Below, one piece after another: positions 1 to 5,976 of a stretch of 10,267 bases of DNA. The stretch is from NCBI GenBank assembly GCA_023131935.1, contig JAGLYY010000434.1, forward strand, positions 1 through 10,267. Reading direction: 5' to 3'. Origin of the DNA: Spirochaetales bacterium. Lineage in GTDB: Bacteria; Spirochaetota; Spirochaetia; JAGLYY01. Each line of letters opens with the position of its first letter. Position 1 is the stretch's first letter. The notes under the pieces are model-generated. The model saw only the letters and a program-made list of their open reading frames with translations. It did no database searches and was not told the origin of the DNA. A program made the translations under genes and the position numbers.

Positions 1-575
1 GCCGATGCCGGTTCATCCATAAGGATGATTTCCGGTTTTACTGCAATTGTCCGGGCTATACACAGACGCTGCTGCTGGCCGCCGGAAAGGCGTAAAGCAT
101 TTTCCTTGAGTTTATCCTTTACCTCGTCCCATAATGCCGCCTCTTTCAACGATTTTTCGACGAGCTCATCCATATCTCCGCCATAACCATGAATTTTAGC
201 TCCCCAGGAAACATTTTCATAGATGCTTTTCGGAAAGGGATTGGGTTTCTGGAACACCATTCCAATCCGTTTCCGTAAGGCTACGGGGTCCACATCCGGG
301 GCATAGATATTTTTTTCCTGAAAGAATATTTGTCCTTCAGCCCGCGATCCCGGTACCAGGTCATTCATCCTGTTGATGGCACGGAGGACCGTACTTTTTC
401 CGCATCCCGATGGACCGATTAAGGCTGTAATTTTATGTTTATGAATGGATAGATTTATGTCCTTAACAGCCTGGAAGTGGTCGTAAAAAACATTGAGATA
501 TTGTAATTCAAGGGCATTTTTCTGTCCTGTCTTCCGGATAATCGAGGTTGGCTTTTTTTCCCGTATAGAAATCAT
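1..575 (-). CDS. pstB: Phosphate ABC transporter ATP-binding protein PstB (partial, C-terminus outside window)
   Basis: ATPase that powers high-affinity phosphate import at the inner face of the cytoplasmic membrane with PstC and PstA. The frame reads from an ATG at 575 to the left edge, giving 191 residues of about 250-260. It shows Walker A GPSGCGKST (54-62), a Q-loop glutamine in VFQKPNPFP (about 109), the ABC signature LSGGQQQR (163-170) and Walker B IILMDEP (183-189). The H-loop and C-terminus lie outside the window. A PstB-specific feature is the run from NRMNDL to the VFQKPNPFP region. The start is supported by an AAAGGTGG Shine-Dalgarno (581-588 on the complement), six bases upstream. 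It begins 3 bp after pstA stops, so it is the last pst gene visible; phoU may follow but cannot be seen. The N-terminal 20 residues are a basic extension before the ABC fold. Confidence 0.97.
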   Translation of the reverse strand, partial: MISIREKKPTSIIRKTGQKNALELQYLNVFYDHFQAVKDINLSIHKHKITALIGPSGCGKSTVLRAINRMNDLVPGSRAEGQIFFQEKNIYAPDVDPVALRKRIGMVFQKPNPFPKSIYENVSWGAKIHGYGGDMDELVEKSLKEAALWDEVKDKLKENALRLSGGQQQRLCIARTIAVKPEIILMDEPAS

Positions 576-578
576 GAT

Positions 579-1802
579 TTACCACCTTTTCTTTTTTTTT
601 GCGTACCGGTTCCGCAGGATTATCGCCCCCGCGTTTAAAGTCAGTAATAGTATAAGAAGCACGATGATCGCGGCGGCAGCTACTTTCCGGAATTCCGGTT
701 GTGGCCTGGCCGTCCACTGGTATATCTGTATGGGCAGGGCGGTGAATTTTGAAAACACCGAAGAGGGTTGTTTGGCTACAAATGTGGATGCTCCCACTAC
801 AATGAGAGGGGCGGTCTCACCAAGAGCCCGGGAGATGGCAAGTATTGATCCTGTCAATATTCGGTCCATGGAATAGGGAAGCACATGGTGCCAGATCGTC
901 TGCCACTTCGTAGCTCCGATGCCAAAGCTGGAAAACCTGAGGGAGCGGGGGACCCCGCGGATTGCCTCCTGGGCATTTATGATGATGATAGGGAGGACAA
1001 GAATTCCCAGGGTTAATCCCGCCGAGAGGATGGTTCTGCCGTTAGAAGCACTATCCTGAGCGGCATTGAAAATGAGCCCACTTGTTAAAGGTTCAAGCCC
1101 GCGGACGAATACGGCGAGCCCAAGCATGCCGTAAATTATGGAAGGGATGCCCGCAAGATTGTAGATATTTACCTGAATGAGATTGTTGAATCTGTTCAGT
1201 TTTGAGTACTCCTCCAGGTAGATAGCTGTACCCACTCCCAGGGGAATAGCCGTTATTATCGCGATTCCGATAATGAAGAAAGAACCAATAAGGGCTGTTT
1301 TTATTCCGGTTTTTTCCGGGATGCTTGATTGCGCGCTGAAGAGAAACCGGAAGGAAATCCAGGACCGGAATTCCAGCCTTGCACCCGGATATTCAGTGCG
1401 CGTTTCATCTCTTATTTTCTCTCTTTGAAAGATTGATGAAGCAAGGCTCCATGCACGCACTACCTGTGGGTTAACTACCTTATCCAGGACAATTCCAAAT
1501 ATCTCTTCCGTGCTTCGCTGTGAAAAAGGCTTTTCAAATTCAAAGCGGTGTATCAAACCCTTCGAAATATTCTGTTCCAGGATTTCGATGAGCTGTGCTC
1601 TTTGAAGGTCCTCGATTTTTTCTGAGGTGATGCCGAATTCCTCAATCGGATGTTCATCCTGTATGGCAACATACCCGAAAGACTCATTGATTACACTGTA
1701 GAGCAGGACTATAAGGGCAAAAATACCCGCAAGAGTCGCGGCTTGAAAGAGTAATATGCCAGTCCTGTTTTTTTTCTGCCTTCCTGTAATATCTGAAATC
1801 AT
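579..1802 (-). CDS. pstA: Phosphate ABC transporter permease PstA with extended first periplasmic loop
   Basis: One of the two membrane subunits of the Pst phosphate importer. TM1 is at about 15-38. TM2 onward begins near 165 with the typical IPEKTGIKTALIGSFF entry, followed by the permease core and the cytoplasmic EAA loop at 278-309 (QEAIRGVP, GIGATKW, then VLP), which docks PstB. The conserved SRALGETAPL segment is at 334-343. The protein has 407 residues against roughly 280-300 for ordinary PstA. The difference is a hydrophilic, charged stretch at 39-164 between TM1 and TM2, predicted periplasmic if TM1 runs in-to-out. Proteobacterial PstA proteins with a DUF3333 region have a comparable insert, so this may be a related form. 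The start ATG overlaps the pstC stop by one base (TAATG), implying translational coupling. The C-terminus is very basic (AKKKKRW), consistent with a cytoplasmic end. Confidence 0.95.
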   Translation of the reverse strand: MISDITGRQKKNRTGILLFQAATLAGIFALIVLLYSVINESFGYVAIQDEHPIEEFGITSEKIEDLQRAQLIEILEQNISKGLIHRFEFEKPFSQRSTEEIFGIVLDKVVNPQVVRAWSLASSIFQREKIRDETRTEYPGARLEFRSWISFRFLFSAQSSIPEKTGIKTALIGSFFIIGIAIITAIPLGVGTAIYLEEYSKLNRFNNLIQVNIYNLAGIPSIIYGMLGLAVFVRGLEPLTSGLIFNAAQDSASNGRTILSAGLTLGILVLPIIIINAQEAIRGVPRSLRFSSFGIGATKWQTIWHHVLPYSMDRILTGSILAISRALGETAPLIVVGASTFVAKQPSSVFSKFTALPIQIYQWTARPQPEFRKVAAAAIIVLLILLLTLNAGAIILRNRYAKKKKRW

Positions 1803-2734
1803 TATTCGTATTTCTCCCGAAATTTTCGAACAAACTTCTGGCTTATGATGTTGAGCATGAGGGTGAGAAAAAACAGTACCATTCCGATCGCAAATATGCT
1901 GTTGTAATCCATTGTATCAAACCCGATATCTCCTCCTGATATACGGGCGATGTATCCTGTCATGGTTTCAGCGGACTTGAATGGGTTTAAAGTAAGCGCG
2001 GATCCCGCACCAGCGGCGAGTGCAACGATCATCGTTTCTCCCACAGCCCGGGATAAGCCCATAACAAAAGCTGCAAGAATCCCCGACACAGCAGCGGGAA
2101 CCACCACTCCAATAGATACTTCAAGCTTTGTGGCGCCCAGGCCATAGGCGGCTTCCCGTAAACCATGGGGTACCGCGTTCATTGCGTCTTCACTCATCGA
2201 CGCAATCATAGGAAAGATCAGAATACCCATTGCAATTCCCGCTGCGGCAGTATTGTAGATATCAACGGTGTTTACCCCAAAGATTGAACGCAGAAATGGG
2301 GTAATAAAGGTAAGGGCGAAATATCCATACACTATGGTCGGGATTCCTGCCAGAACTTCCAGGGTTGGTTTTACGCGGGAGCGGAATTTGTCTGAAGCAT
2401 ATTCGCTTAAATATATTGCCGCGAAAACCCCGAGAGGTCCGGCGACAAGCATTGCAATGAAGCTTGTTAGGATGGTCGAATTGAAGAGAGGCAGGATCCC
2501 GAATTGCCTGATTACCGGCTGCCATTTCAGGGAGGTAATGAATTCTTTTATGGTAACCTCTCCGGAAGAGAAGAACCTCGCCGATTCAACAGCGAGGATG
2601 TAGACAATTCCCACAGTAATACTGACAGAGAGGACCGCAAAGAATGTCAGGACCCCGCGTATGAGGATTTCCCCCATACGCAGTTTCTTTCCAAGTTCGT
2701 TTTTTTCTCTAGCAATTCCAAAGAGAGATCTCAT
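1802..2734 (-). CDS. pstC: Phosphate ABC transporter permease PstC
   Basis: Second membrane subunit of the Pst importer. From the chosen start it has 310 residues, normal for the family. TM1 is at about 24-49. The family motifs LPLFNSTILTSF (81-92), GVFAAIYLSEYA (102-113) and LAGIPTIVYGYFAL (128-141) follow. The EAA loop is at 182-213 (EDAMNAVP, YGLGATKLEV, VVVP), then SRAVGETM (228-235). I chose the ATG at 2734 because it overlaps the pstS stop in a TAATG junction, matching the pstC/pstA junction, and has a GGAAGGGAA stretch about 6-14 bases upstream. A GTG at 2764 would add ten residues (MDGSNGREIL) and overlap pstS by 31 bases; it lacks comparable support. Its position between pstS and pstA confirms the role. 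Confidence 0.95.
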   Translation of the reverse strand: MRSLFGIAREKNELGKKLRMGEILIRGVLTFFAVLSVSITVGIVYILAVESARFFSSGEVTIKEFITSLKWQPVIRQFGILPLFNSTILTSFIAMLVAGPLGVFAAIYLSEYASDKFRSRVKPTLEVLAGIPTIVYGYFALTFITPFLRSIFGVNTVDIYNTAAAGIAMGILIFPMIASMSEDAMNAVPHGLREAAYGLGATKLEVSIGVVVPAAVSGILAAFVMGLSRAVGETMIVALAAGAGSALTLNPFKSAETMTGYIARISGGDIGFDTMDYNSIFAIGMVLFFLTLMLNIISQKFVRKFREKYE

Positions 2735-3726
2735 TAGAATTTCCCTTCCATTGCTTCCATCCACTTCTTTTTTGCTGCTTCCAGATCAGCTTTTCCCGCG
2801 GGGAAATAGCCTGCTTCCCGGATTTCTTCGTTTACATAGGTCAGGTAGAAGTTGATAAAGGCCGCAACCTGGGGTTTCTCATGCATGATGCCTGCGCTTG
2901 AATAGATGAAGAGCGGCCTCGCGAGGGGGTATGTTCCGTTGTCGACACTTGCATCATTTGCTTCGATTCCGTTTATGTTGAGAATTTTCAGGTTTCCTTT
3001 GTTCTCCGCGTAGTAGGCATACCCGAAGAAACCGATGGCATAGGTGTTTTCGGCAATTCCCCGAACAAGAATGTTATCATCTTCAGACATCTGAAGGTTG
3101 TCTGAGGCCAGCATAGGATACTCATCTTTATCGAAAACTTCTTTGACAAAATAATCAAAGGTCCCGCTGTCAGTTCCCGGAATAAAACGCTTAATTTCCT
3201 CATTCGGCCATGATGAGTTCACTTCTGCCCATGTTTTTGCTGAAGAAAAAATCAGGGCAAGCTCTTCCATGGTAACATCGGAGAGGAAGGTATTCTTCGG
3301 ATTGATTACCACAGCCAGCGCGTCGGTCCCTACCCGAAACTCGATCGGTTCCCGACCGTTCTCTCTTGCGGCAGCAACTTCCTTGTCCTTGATCTTTCTG
3401 CTGGCATTTGAAATGTCGGTTTCCGCTGCAACGGCCCATCTTTCAAAACCAGCCCCGCTTCCAATGCAGTCTACAGTGATATTGCCTCCGTAACCTTCAT
3501 CAATAAAACGTTCTACCATTTTCTCGGAAAGGGGAAATACGGTGGAACTACCTGCCGTTATAATATTCCCTTCTACCGCCATGGGGTTTACACCGGGAAG
3601 AACGGCATCATCCGATTCACTCATTAACCATGCGTATGAACCGGAACCGGTTGATTCAGCAGTTCCTCCCGCAAAAAGCGTCCCTCCGAGTACCATACAA
3701 ATAGCGATAAATACGATTCTTTTCAT
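2734..3726 (-). CDS. pstS: Periplasmic phosphate-binding protein PstS
   Basis: Captures phosphate in the periplasm and delivers it to PstCA. The protein has 330 residues. A signal peptide covers residues 1-19 (basic MKR, hydrophobic core, LFA). Cleavage after LFA would leave GGTAES; there is no lipobox cysteine in the usual place (the only early Cys is residue 10, inside the hydrophobic core), so it looks secreted rather than lipid-anchored. Phosphate-binding loops of the family are visible: AGSSTVFPLSEKM (58-70), IGSGAGFERW (88-97), DISNASRKI (104-112), GTDALAVVINP (133-143) and PGTDSGTFDYF (163-173). The start ATG at 3726 follows a strong GAGGAGG site five bases upstream. It is the first gene of the pst operon, with a Pho-box-like array 63-90 bases upstream. 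About 30 residues separate the signal peptide from the binding fold (20-52). Confidence 0.96.
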   Translation of the reverse strand: MKRIVFIAICMVLGGTLFAGGTAESTGSGSYAWLMSESDDAVLPGVNPMAVEGNIITAGSSTVFPLSEKMVERFIDEGYGGNITVDCIGSGAGFERWAVAAETDISNASRKIKDKEVAAARENGREPIEFRVGTDALAVVINPKNTFLSDVTMEELALIFSSAKTWAEVNSSWPNEEIKRFIPGTDSGTFDYFVKEVFDKDEYPMLASDNLQMSEDDNILVRGIAENTYAIGFFGYAYYAENKGNLKILNINGIEANDASVDNGTYPLARPLFIYSSAGIMHEKPQVAAFINFYLTYVNEEIREAGYFPAGKADLEAAKKKWMEAMEGKF

Positions 3727-3760
3727 TTCATCCTCCTCAGGATTGTTTTCTGTACACCCT

Positions 3761-3780
3761 ATATATAGAGGGAAAGTATG
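3761..3780 (-). promoter_or_regulatory. Probable -10 region(s) of the pst operon promoter
   Basis: Two candidates lie downstream of the repeat array on the minus strand. CATACT (plus 3775-3780) sits 8 bases after the last repeat unit, the geometry expected when the activator replaces the -35 contact. TATATA (plus 3761-3767), inside the imperfect palindrome CCCTCTATATATAGGG, is about 21 bases away. I cannot decide between them from sequence alone. Confidence 0.35.
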
Positions 3781-3788
3781 ATGATGAA

Positions 3789-3816
3789 GTTAGGGAATTG
3801 TTAGAAAATGGTTAAA
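3789..3816 (-). promoter_or_regulatory. Candidate Pho box: three 11-bp direct repeats upstream of pstS
   Basis: On the minus strand the sequence reads TTTAAC, TCTAAC and CCTAAC, each unit starting exactly 11 bases after the previous one (plus-strand GTTA at 3789, 3800 and 3811). Eleven-base periodicity of TAAC-type half-sites is how PhoP/PhoB dimers bind in tandem: B. subtilis PhoP uses TTAACA-like repeats and E. coli PhoB uses 11-bp repeats. The position directly upstream of pstS fits activation under phosphate starvation. The regulator gene is not in the window, so the protein that binds is inferred. Confidence 0.6.
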
Positions 3817-3937
3817 TACCAGAAGAATGTTATAAAACCCGCAAGTAACAGACCGCCGGTGATGGACCCTCTGTATCGCTGATCCGGGACAAGATAAACC
3901 CGCGGTAAGAAAAAAAAGACTCGAATTTCCTGTTGTG

Positions 3938-3946
3938 TGTTATACG
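3938..3946 (+). promoter_or_regulatory. Possible extended -10 promoter for the CxxC protein gene
   Basis: TGTTATACG matches the extended -10 pattern TGnTATAAT with mismatches in the last bases. It lies 24 bases before the ATG at 3970. No convincing -35 hexamer is visible about 17 bases upstream, which is acceptable for extended -10 promoters but leaves this weak. Confidence 0.3.
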
Positions 3947-3957
3947 TTATTAAAGGG

Positions 3958-3964
3958 AAGGAGG
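3958..3964 (+). promoter_or_regulatory. Shine-Dalgarno AAGGAGG that fixes the start of the CxxC protein
   Basis: A perfect AAGGAGG lies five bases before the ATG at 3970. It argues against the upstream in-frame GTG at 3937, which would encode the SD itself (KGKEEK). Confidence 0.85.
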
Positions 3965-3969
3965 AAAAA

Positions 3970-4167
3970 ATGAATTATGATGAAAGTGCGTATACGACAT
4001 GTGATATTTGCGGCGCTGTTTGGAAGGAAACCCGTAAAAAGTTTTATTGTGATCACTGTGCCAGATATTACTTTGTGTGTCCGAACTGCCAGGAAAGAGG
4101 GCCGCATTGCGTCTTGTGCGGTATTCCTTTAAAGAAGAAGACTGAACCATCCGTTGCCAATAGGTAA
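3970..4167 (+). CDS. Small protein with four CxxC knuckles, probable double zinc ribbon; function unknown
   Basis: A 65-residue protein with four CxxC pairs: CDIC (11-14), CDHC (27-30), CPNC (37-40) and CVLC (47-50). Eight cysteines could bind two zinc ions, either as two successive ribbons or as an interleaved arrangement. Between knuckles are basic and aromatic residues (WKETRKKFYC, RYYFVC), and the tail is basic (PLKKKTEPSVANR). It has no membrane segment or signal peptide, so it is expected in the cytoplasm. The strong Shine-Dalgarno five bases upstream and the conserved-looking cysteine spacing argue for a real gene despite its size. It is transcribed away from pstS and converges on the MFS gene, whose stop is 21 bases beyond. 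I do not recognise a named family; nucleic-acid or protein binding are possible roles but unsupported. Confidence 0.8.
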   Translation: MNYDESAYTTCDICGAVWKETRKKFYCDHCARYYFVCPNCQERGPHCVLCGIPLKKKTEPSVANR

Positions 4168-4188
4168 GTGGTTGCTTAATCTGCTCAG

Positions 4189-5355
4189 TTATTGCTGATT
4201 CTGTTTTGTCCCAATCCTCATAATTCTCTGTCCCAACCATAGCACTAAGGCTCCTGATCCGGAAAAACCCGCTATGATAAATATTACTCTTGCCCCAAAA
4301 GTTGTCCCGAGAGTGCCTCCCAGCCTGGCTGCAAGCAGAACACCAAAACTGAAACAGAAGTTATAGATTGTATTCATTCTGCCTCTGAACCGGGTTGGGC
4401 ATAAATCGAGGAGTGCGGCTATAAGTACCGGGAAAAGAATTGCGTGAGCAATACCGTAGAAAATCCCGGCAATGACAAGACTGGTATACCCGAAAGGTGC
4501 CAGAATAGCCCCGATACTCAACGGTAAAGCTATCAATCCGGGTAATAAGGCAAGTGATCTGGGGAAGCGGTCAAAGTAACTCGCGCCAAAAAGCCGTATC
4601 AGTATTGTCACAATAGGATAGGTTATCCAGAATGGGCTTATTAATTCCAATCCCTGGCTTTTTACAAGACCAGGCAGGAAAACTAAAAAAGTACCGAATA
4701 CATAACTGAATAACAAAGTGTAAACAAGAAAGGGAAGAACTGCCTTATTGGAAAGGGCGTGTTTAAAATCACTAAGTTTAAACAGGTGTTCCTTTCCGGG
4801 ATTATCTTTTGGAAGGAACGCAAGGGCAGCAAGAGCCAACAGGTAAAAGAAGACTGCCAAAGCAACTATCGCAGCTAAGCCAAAGGTTCGGTATAAAAGT
4901 TCTCCTATACCGATACTTAAGGGAAAAGGCAGCATTCCCATTATCCCGAAAAGTGCCATCCATCTTGCCCGCTCCATAGAAGGCAGAAGATGGGAGAGAA
5001 TTGTCATATTACCTATCATAACAACAATAAAAAAGACACCCTGGAAAAAACGGGAAACAGCATAGTAATCCGGATTTGAAAAAGGGATTAAATAAATGAA
5101 ACTGAGAGGGATCTGAGCCAGGAAAGCAATAAACAGTAGTTTTTTTCTTGAAATCTGGTCAATCCGGAAAGCCAGTGGGATCATTGTAATCAGCATGCCC
5201 AGACTGCCGAATCCCAGGATAAAACCTATCCGGTCCTTCGCCAGCCCGATTGCCTCAAAATGGACAGCTAACAGATCAAAGAGAGTATACCCTACAGCAA
5301 ATGCAAAGAATGCAATGGCCAATGTAAAAAATGTTCTACGTGATTTTCTGTCCAC
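4189..5355 (-). CDS. MFS transporter, substrate unknown
   Basis: A 388-residue integral membrane protein with the 12-helix pattern of the major facilitator superfamily in two halves, joined by a cytoplasmic linker around 181-203 (LPKDNPGKEHLFKLSDFKHA). A degenerate motif A lies between TM2 and TM3 (GFGSLGMLITMIP, then FRIDQISRKK at 63-72). A counterpart in the second half is FGASYFDRFPRS (256-267), with a further cytoplasmic RFRGRMNTIYNF (322-333) between TM10 and TM11. Helices contain Pro/Gly-rich segments typical of drug, sugar or metabolite permeases, but nothing identifies the substrate. The start is a GTG at 5355 with only a weak AAAGAAG site; the upstream in-frame stretch back to a stop has no better codon. 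It converges with the CxxC gene and diverges from the EIIA operon. Confidence 0.9.
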   Translation of the reverse strand: MDRKSRRTFFTLAIAFFAFAVGYTLFDLLAVHFEAIGLAKDRIGFILGFGSLGMLITMIPLAFRIDQISRKKLLFIAFLAQIPLSFIYLIPFSNPDYYAVSRFFQGVFFIVVMIGNMTILSHLLPSMERARWMALFGIMGMLPFPLSIGIGELLYRTFGLAAIVALAVFFYLLALAALAFLPKDNPGKEHLFKLSDFKHALSNKAVLPFLVYTLLFSYVFGTFLVFLPGLVKSQGLELISPFWITYPIVTILIRLFGASYFDRFPRSLALLPGLIALPLSIGAILAPFGYTSLVIAGIFYGIAHAILFPVLIAALLDLCPTRFRGRMNTIYNFCFSFGVLLAARLGGTLGTTFGARVIFIIAGFSGSGALVLWLGQRIMRIGTKQNQQ

Positions 5356-5398
5356 ACAAATCTTCTTTATTCCGTATTCGACTATTTCTTTCTTTAAC

Positions 5399-5413
5399 CC
5401 GGAAAACCCGGGA
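5399..5413 (-). other. Short GC-rich hairpin in the MFS 5' leader
   Basis: On the plus strand CCCGG AAAAC CCGGG forms a five-base-pair perfect stem with a five-base loop. On the minus strand it lies between the candidate MFS promoter and the GTG start, so it would be in the 5' untranslated region. There is no T-run after it in either direction, so it is not a normal intrinsic terminator. A role in leader control or mRNA stability is possible but unproven. Confidence 0.4.
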
Positions 5414-5427
5414 GAAGTATGATGAGA

Positions 5428-5456
5428 ATAGTAGTGTATGGCTCAGAATCGTGCAA
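5428..5456 (-). promoter_or_regulatory. Candidate promoter of the MFS gene
   Basis: On the minus strand TTGCAC (plus 5451-5456) is followed after exactly 17 bases by TACTAT (plus 5428-5433). This matches the sigma-70 consensus at 3 of 6 and 4 of 6 positions. A transcript from here would have a leader of about 65 bases that includes the short hairpin at 5399-5413. Confidence 0.35.
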
Positions 5457-5487
5457 GTAACAGATCACTTCAATACATTCTTCATCC

Positions 5488-5516
5488 TTGACTTTTTTTC
5501 TGCCCCTAACTACTGT
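5488..5516 (+). promoter_or_regulatory. Candidate promoter of the EIIA-antiporter operon
   Basis: TTGACT (5488-5493, 5 of 6 to the -35 consensus) is followed after 17 bases by TACTGT (5511-5516, 3 of 6). Transcription would start around 5522-5524, only a few bases before the ATG at 5527, which fits the absence of a Shine-Dalgarno there. The poor -10 keeps confidence low. Confidence 0.35.
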
Positions 5517-5526
5517 TGGTATTTAT

Positions 5527-5973
5527 ATGAACCTGAAAAAATTACTTGCACCCAAGATGGTCCTGACCGAGTTGGCCGGATCAACGAAAGAGGAGGTCAT
5601 CGAGAACCTGGTTGATCTCCTGATGGAATCGGGAAAGATTAAAGACCGGGAAGTGGCACTTGCCTGTATTCTTGCCCGGGAACAAAAAATGTCCACTGGC
5701 ATGCAGAATGAGATCGCGATTCCTCACGGAAAAAGTGATACCGTTGACGAACTTATCGTCTGTATCGCCCTGAAGAAAGAGGGGATCGATTTCGAGAGCC
5801 TCGACGGCATGCCCAGCAAGATTTTCATTATGACAATCTCTCCCCTCAACAGGAGTGGTCCCCATGTACAGTTCCTCGCTGAAATCAGTCAGCTTCTAAA
5901 AGAAGAGGAAAAACGGGAACAGCTCCTCGCCGCGGAAACCGCGGAAGAAATTCTCAAAGTTTTCATAGGGTAA
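5527..5973 (+). CDS. Stand-alone PTS EIIA protein (fructose/mannitol/PtsN class), probable regulator
   Basis: A 148-residue cytoplasmic protein, the usual length of a single EIIA domain of the fructose/mannitol/nitrogen class. The phosphorylation site is His67 in EIAIPHGK (62-69). It is preceded by the typical ACILAREQKMSTGMQNE (46-62) and followed by the second conserved histidine in GPHVQFLAEISQLL (111-124), where His113 helps stabilise phosphohistidine in the family. HPr or NPr would be the phosphoryl donor. No EIIB or EIIC is near, so sugar transport is unlikely and a PtsN-like regulatory role is more probable. The ATG at 5527 was chosen because NLKKLLAPK aligns with the usual domain start; an in-frame TTG at 5488 would add 13 implausible residues. 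No clear Shine-Dalgarno precedes the ATG. The antiporter gene starts 3 bp after the stop, implying co-translation. Confidence 0.93.
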   Translation: MNLKKLLAPKMVLTELAGSTKEEVIENLVDLLMESGKIKDREVALACILAREQKMSTGMQNEIAIPHGKSDTVDELIVCIALKKEGIDFESLDGMPSKIFIMTISPLNRSGPHVQFLAEISQLLKEEEKREQLLAAETAEEILKVFIG

Positions 5974-5976
5974 GAG

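Noticed and set aside
493..876. Plus-strand open frame across the pstB/pstA junction
   Set aside because: It overlaps the coding strand of two clear pst genes, shows no Shine-Dalgarno and has no recognisable motif.
2734..2764. GTG at 2764 as the start of pstC, adding ten residues
   Set aside because: It would overlap pstS by 31 bases. The ATG at 2734 forms a TAATG junction like pstC/pstA and has a purine-rich site upstream.
3880..3920. CGGG...CCCG hairpin near a run of A in the pst-CxxC gap
   Set aside because: Only four base pairs, and the A-run gives T residues on the wrong side of the stem for termination on the minus strand.
4178..4206. Possible terminator AATCTGC...GCTGATT followed by CTGTTTTG between the CxxC and MFS genes
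   Set aside because: The stem is short with a mismatch, the T-run is only four bases, and it overlaps the MFS 3' end; too weak to annotate.
5488..5526. TTG at 5488 as the start of the EIIA gene
   Set aside because: The added 13 residues (MTFFLPLTTVGIY) do not belong to the EIIA domain, and the TTG is part of a likely -35 hexamer.
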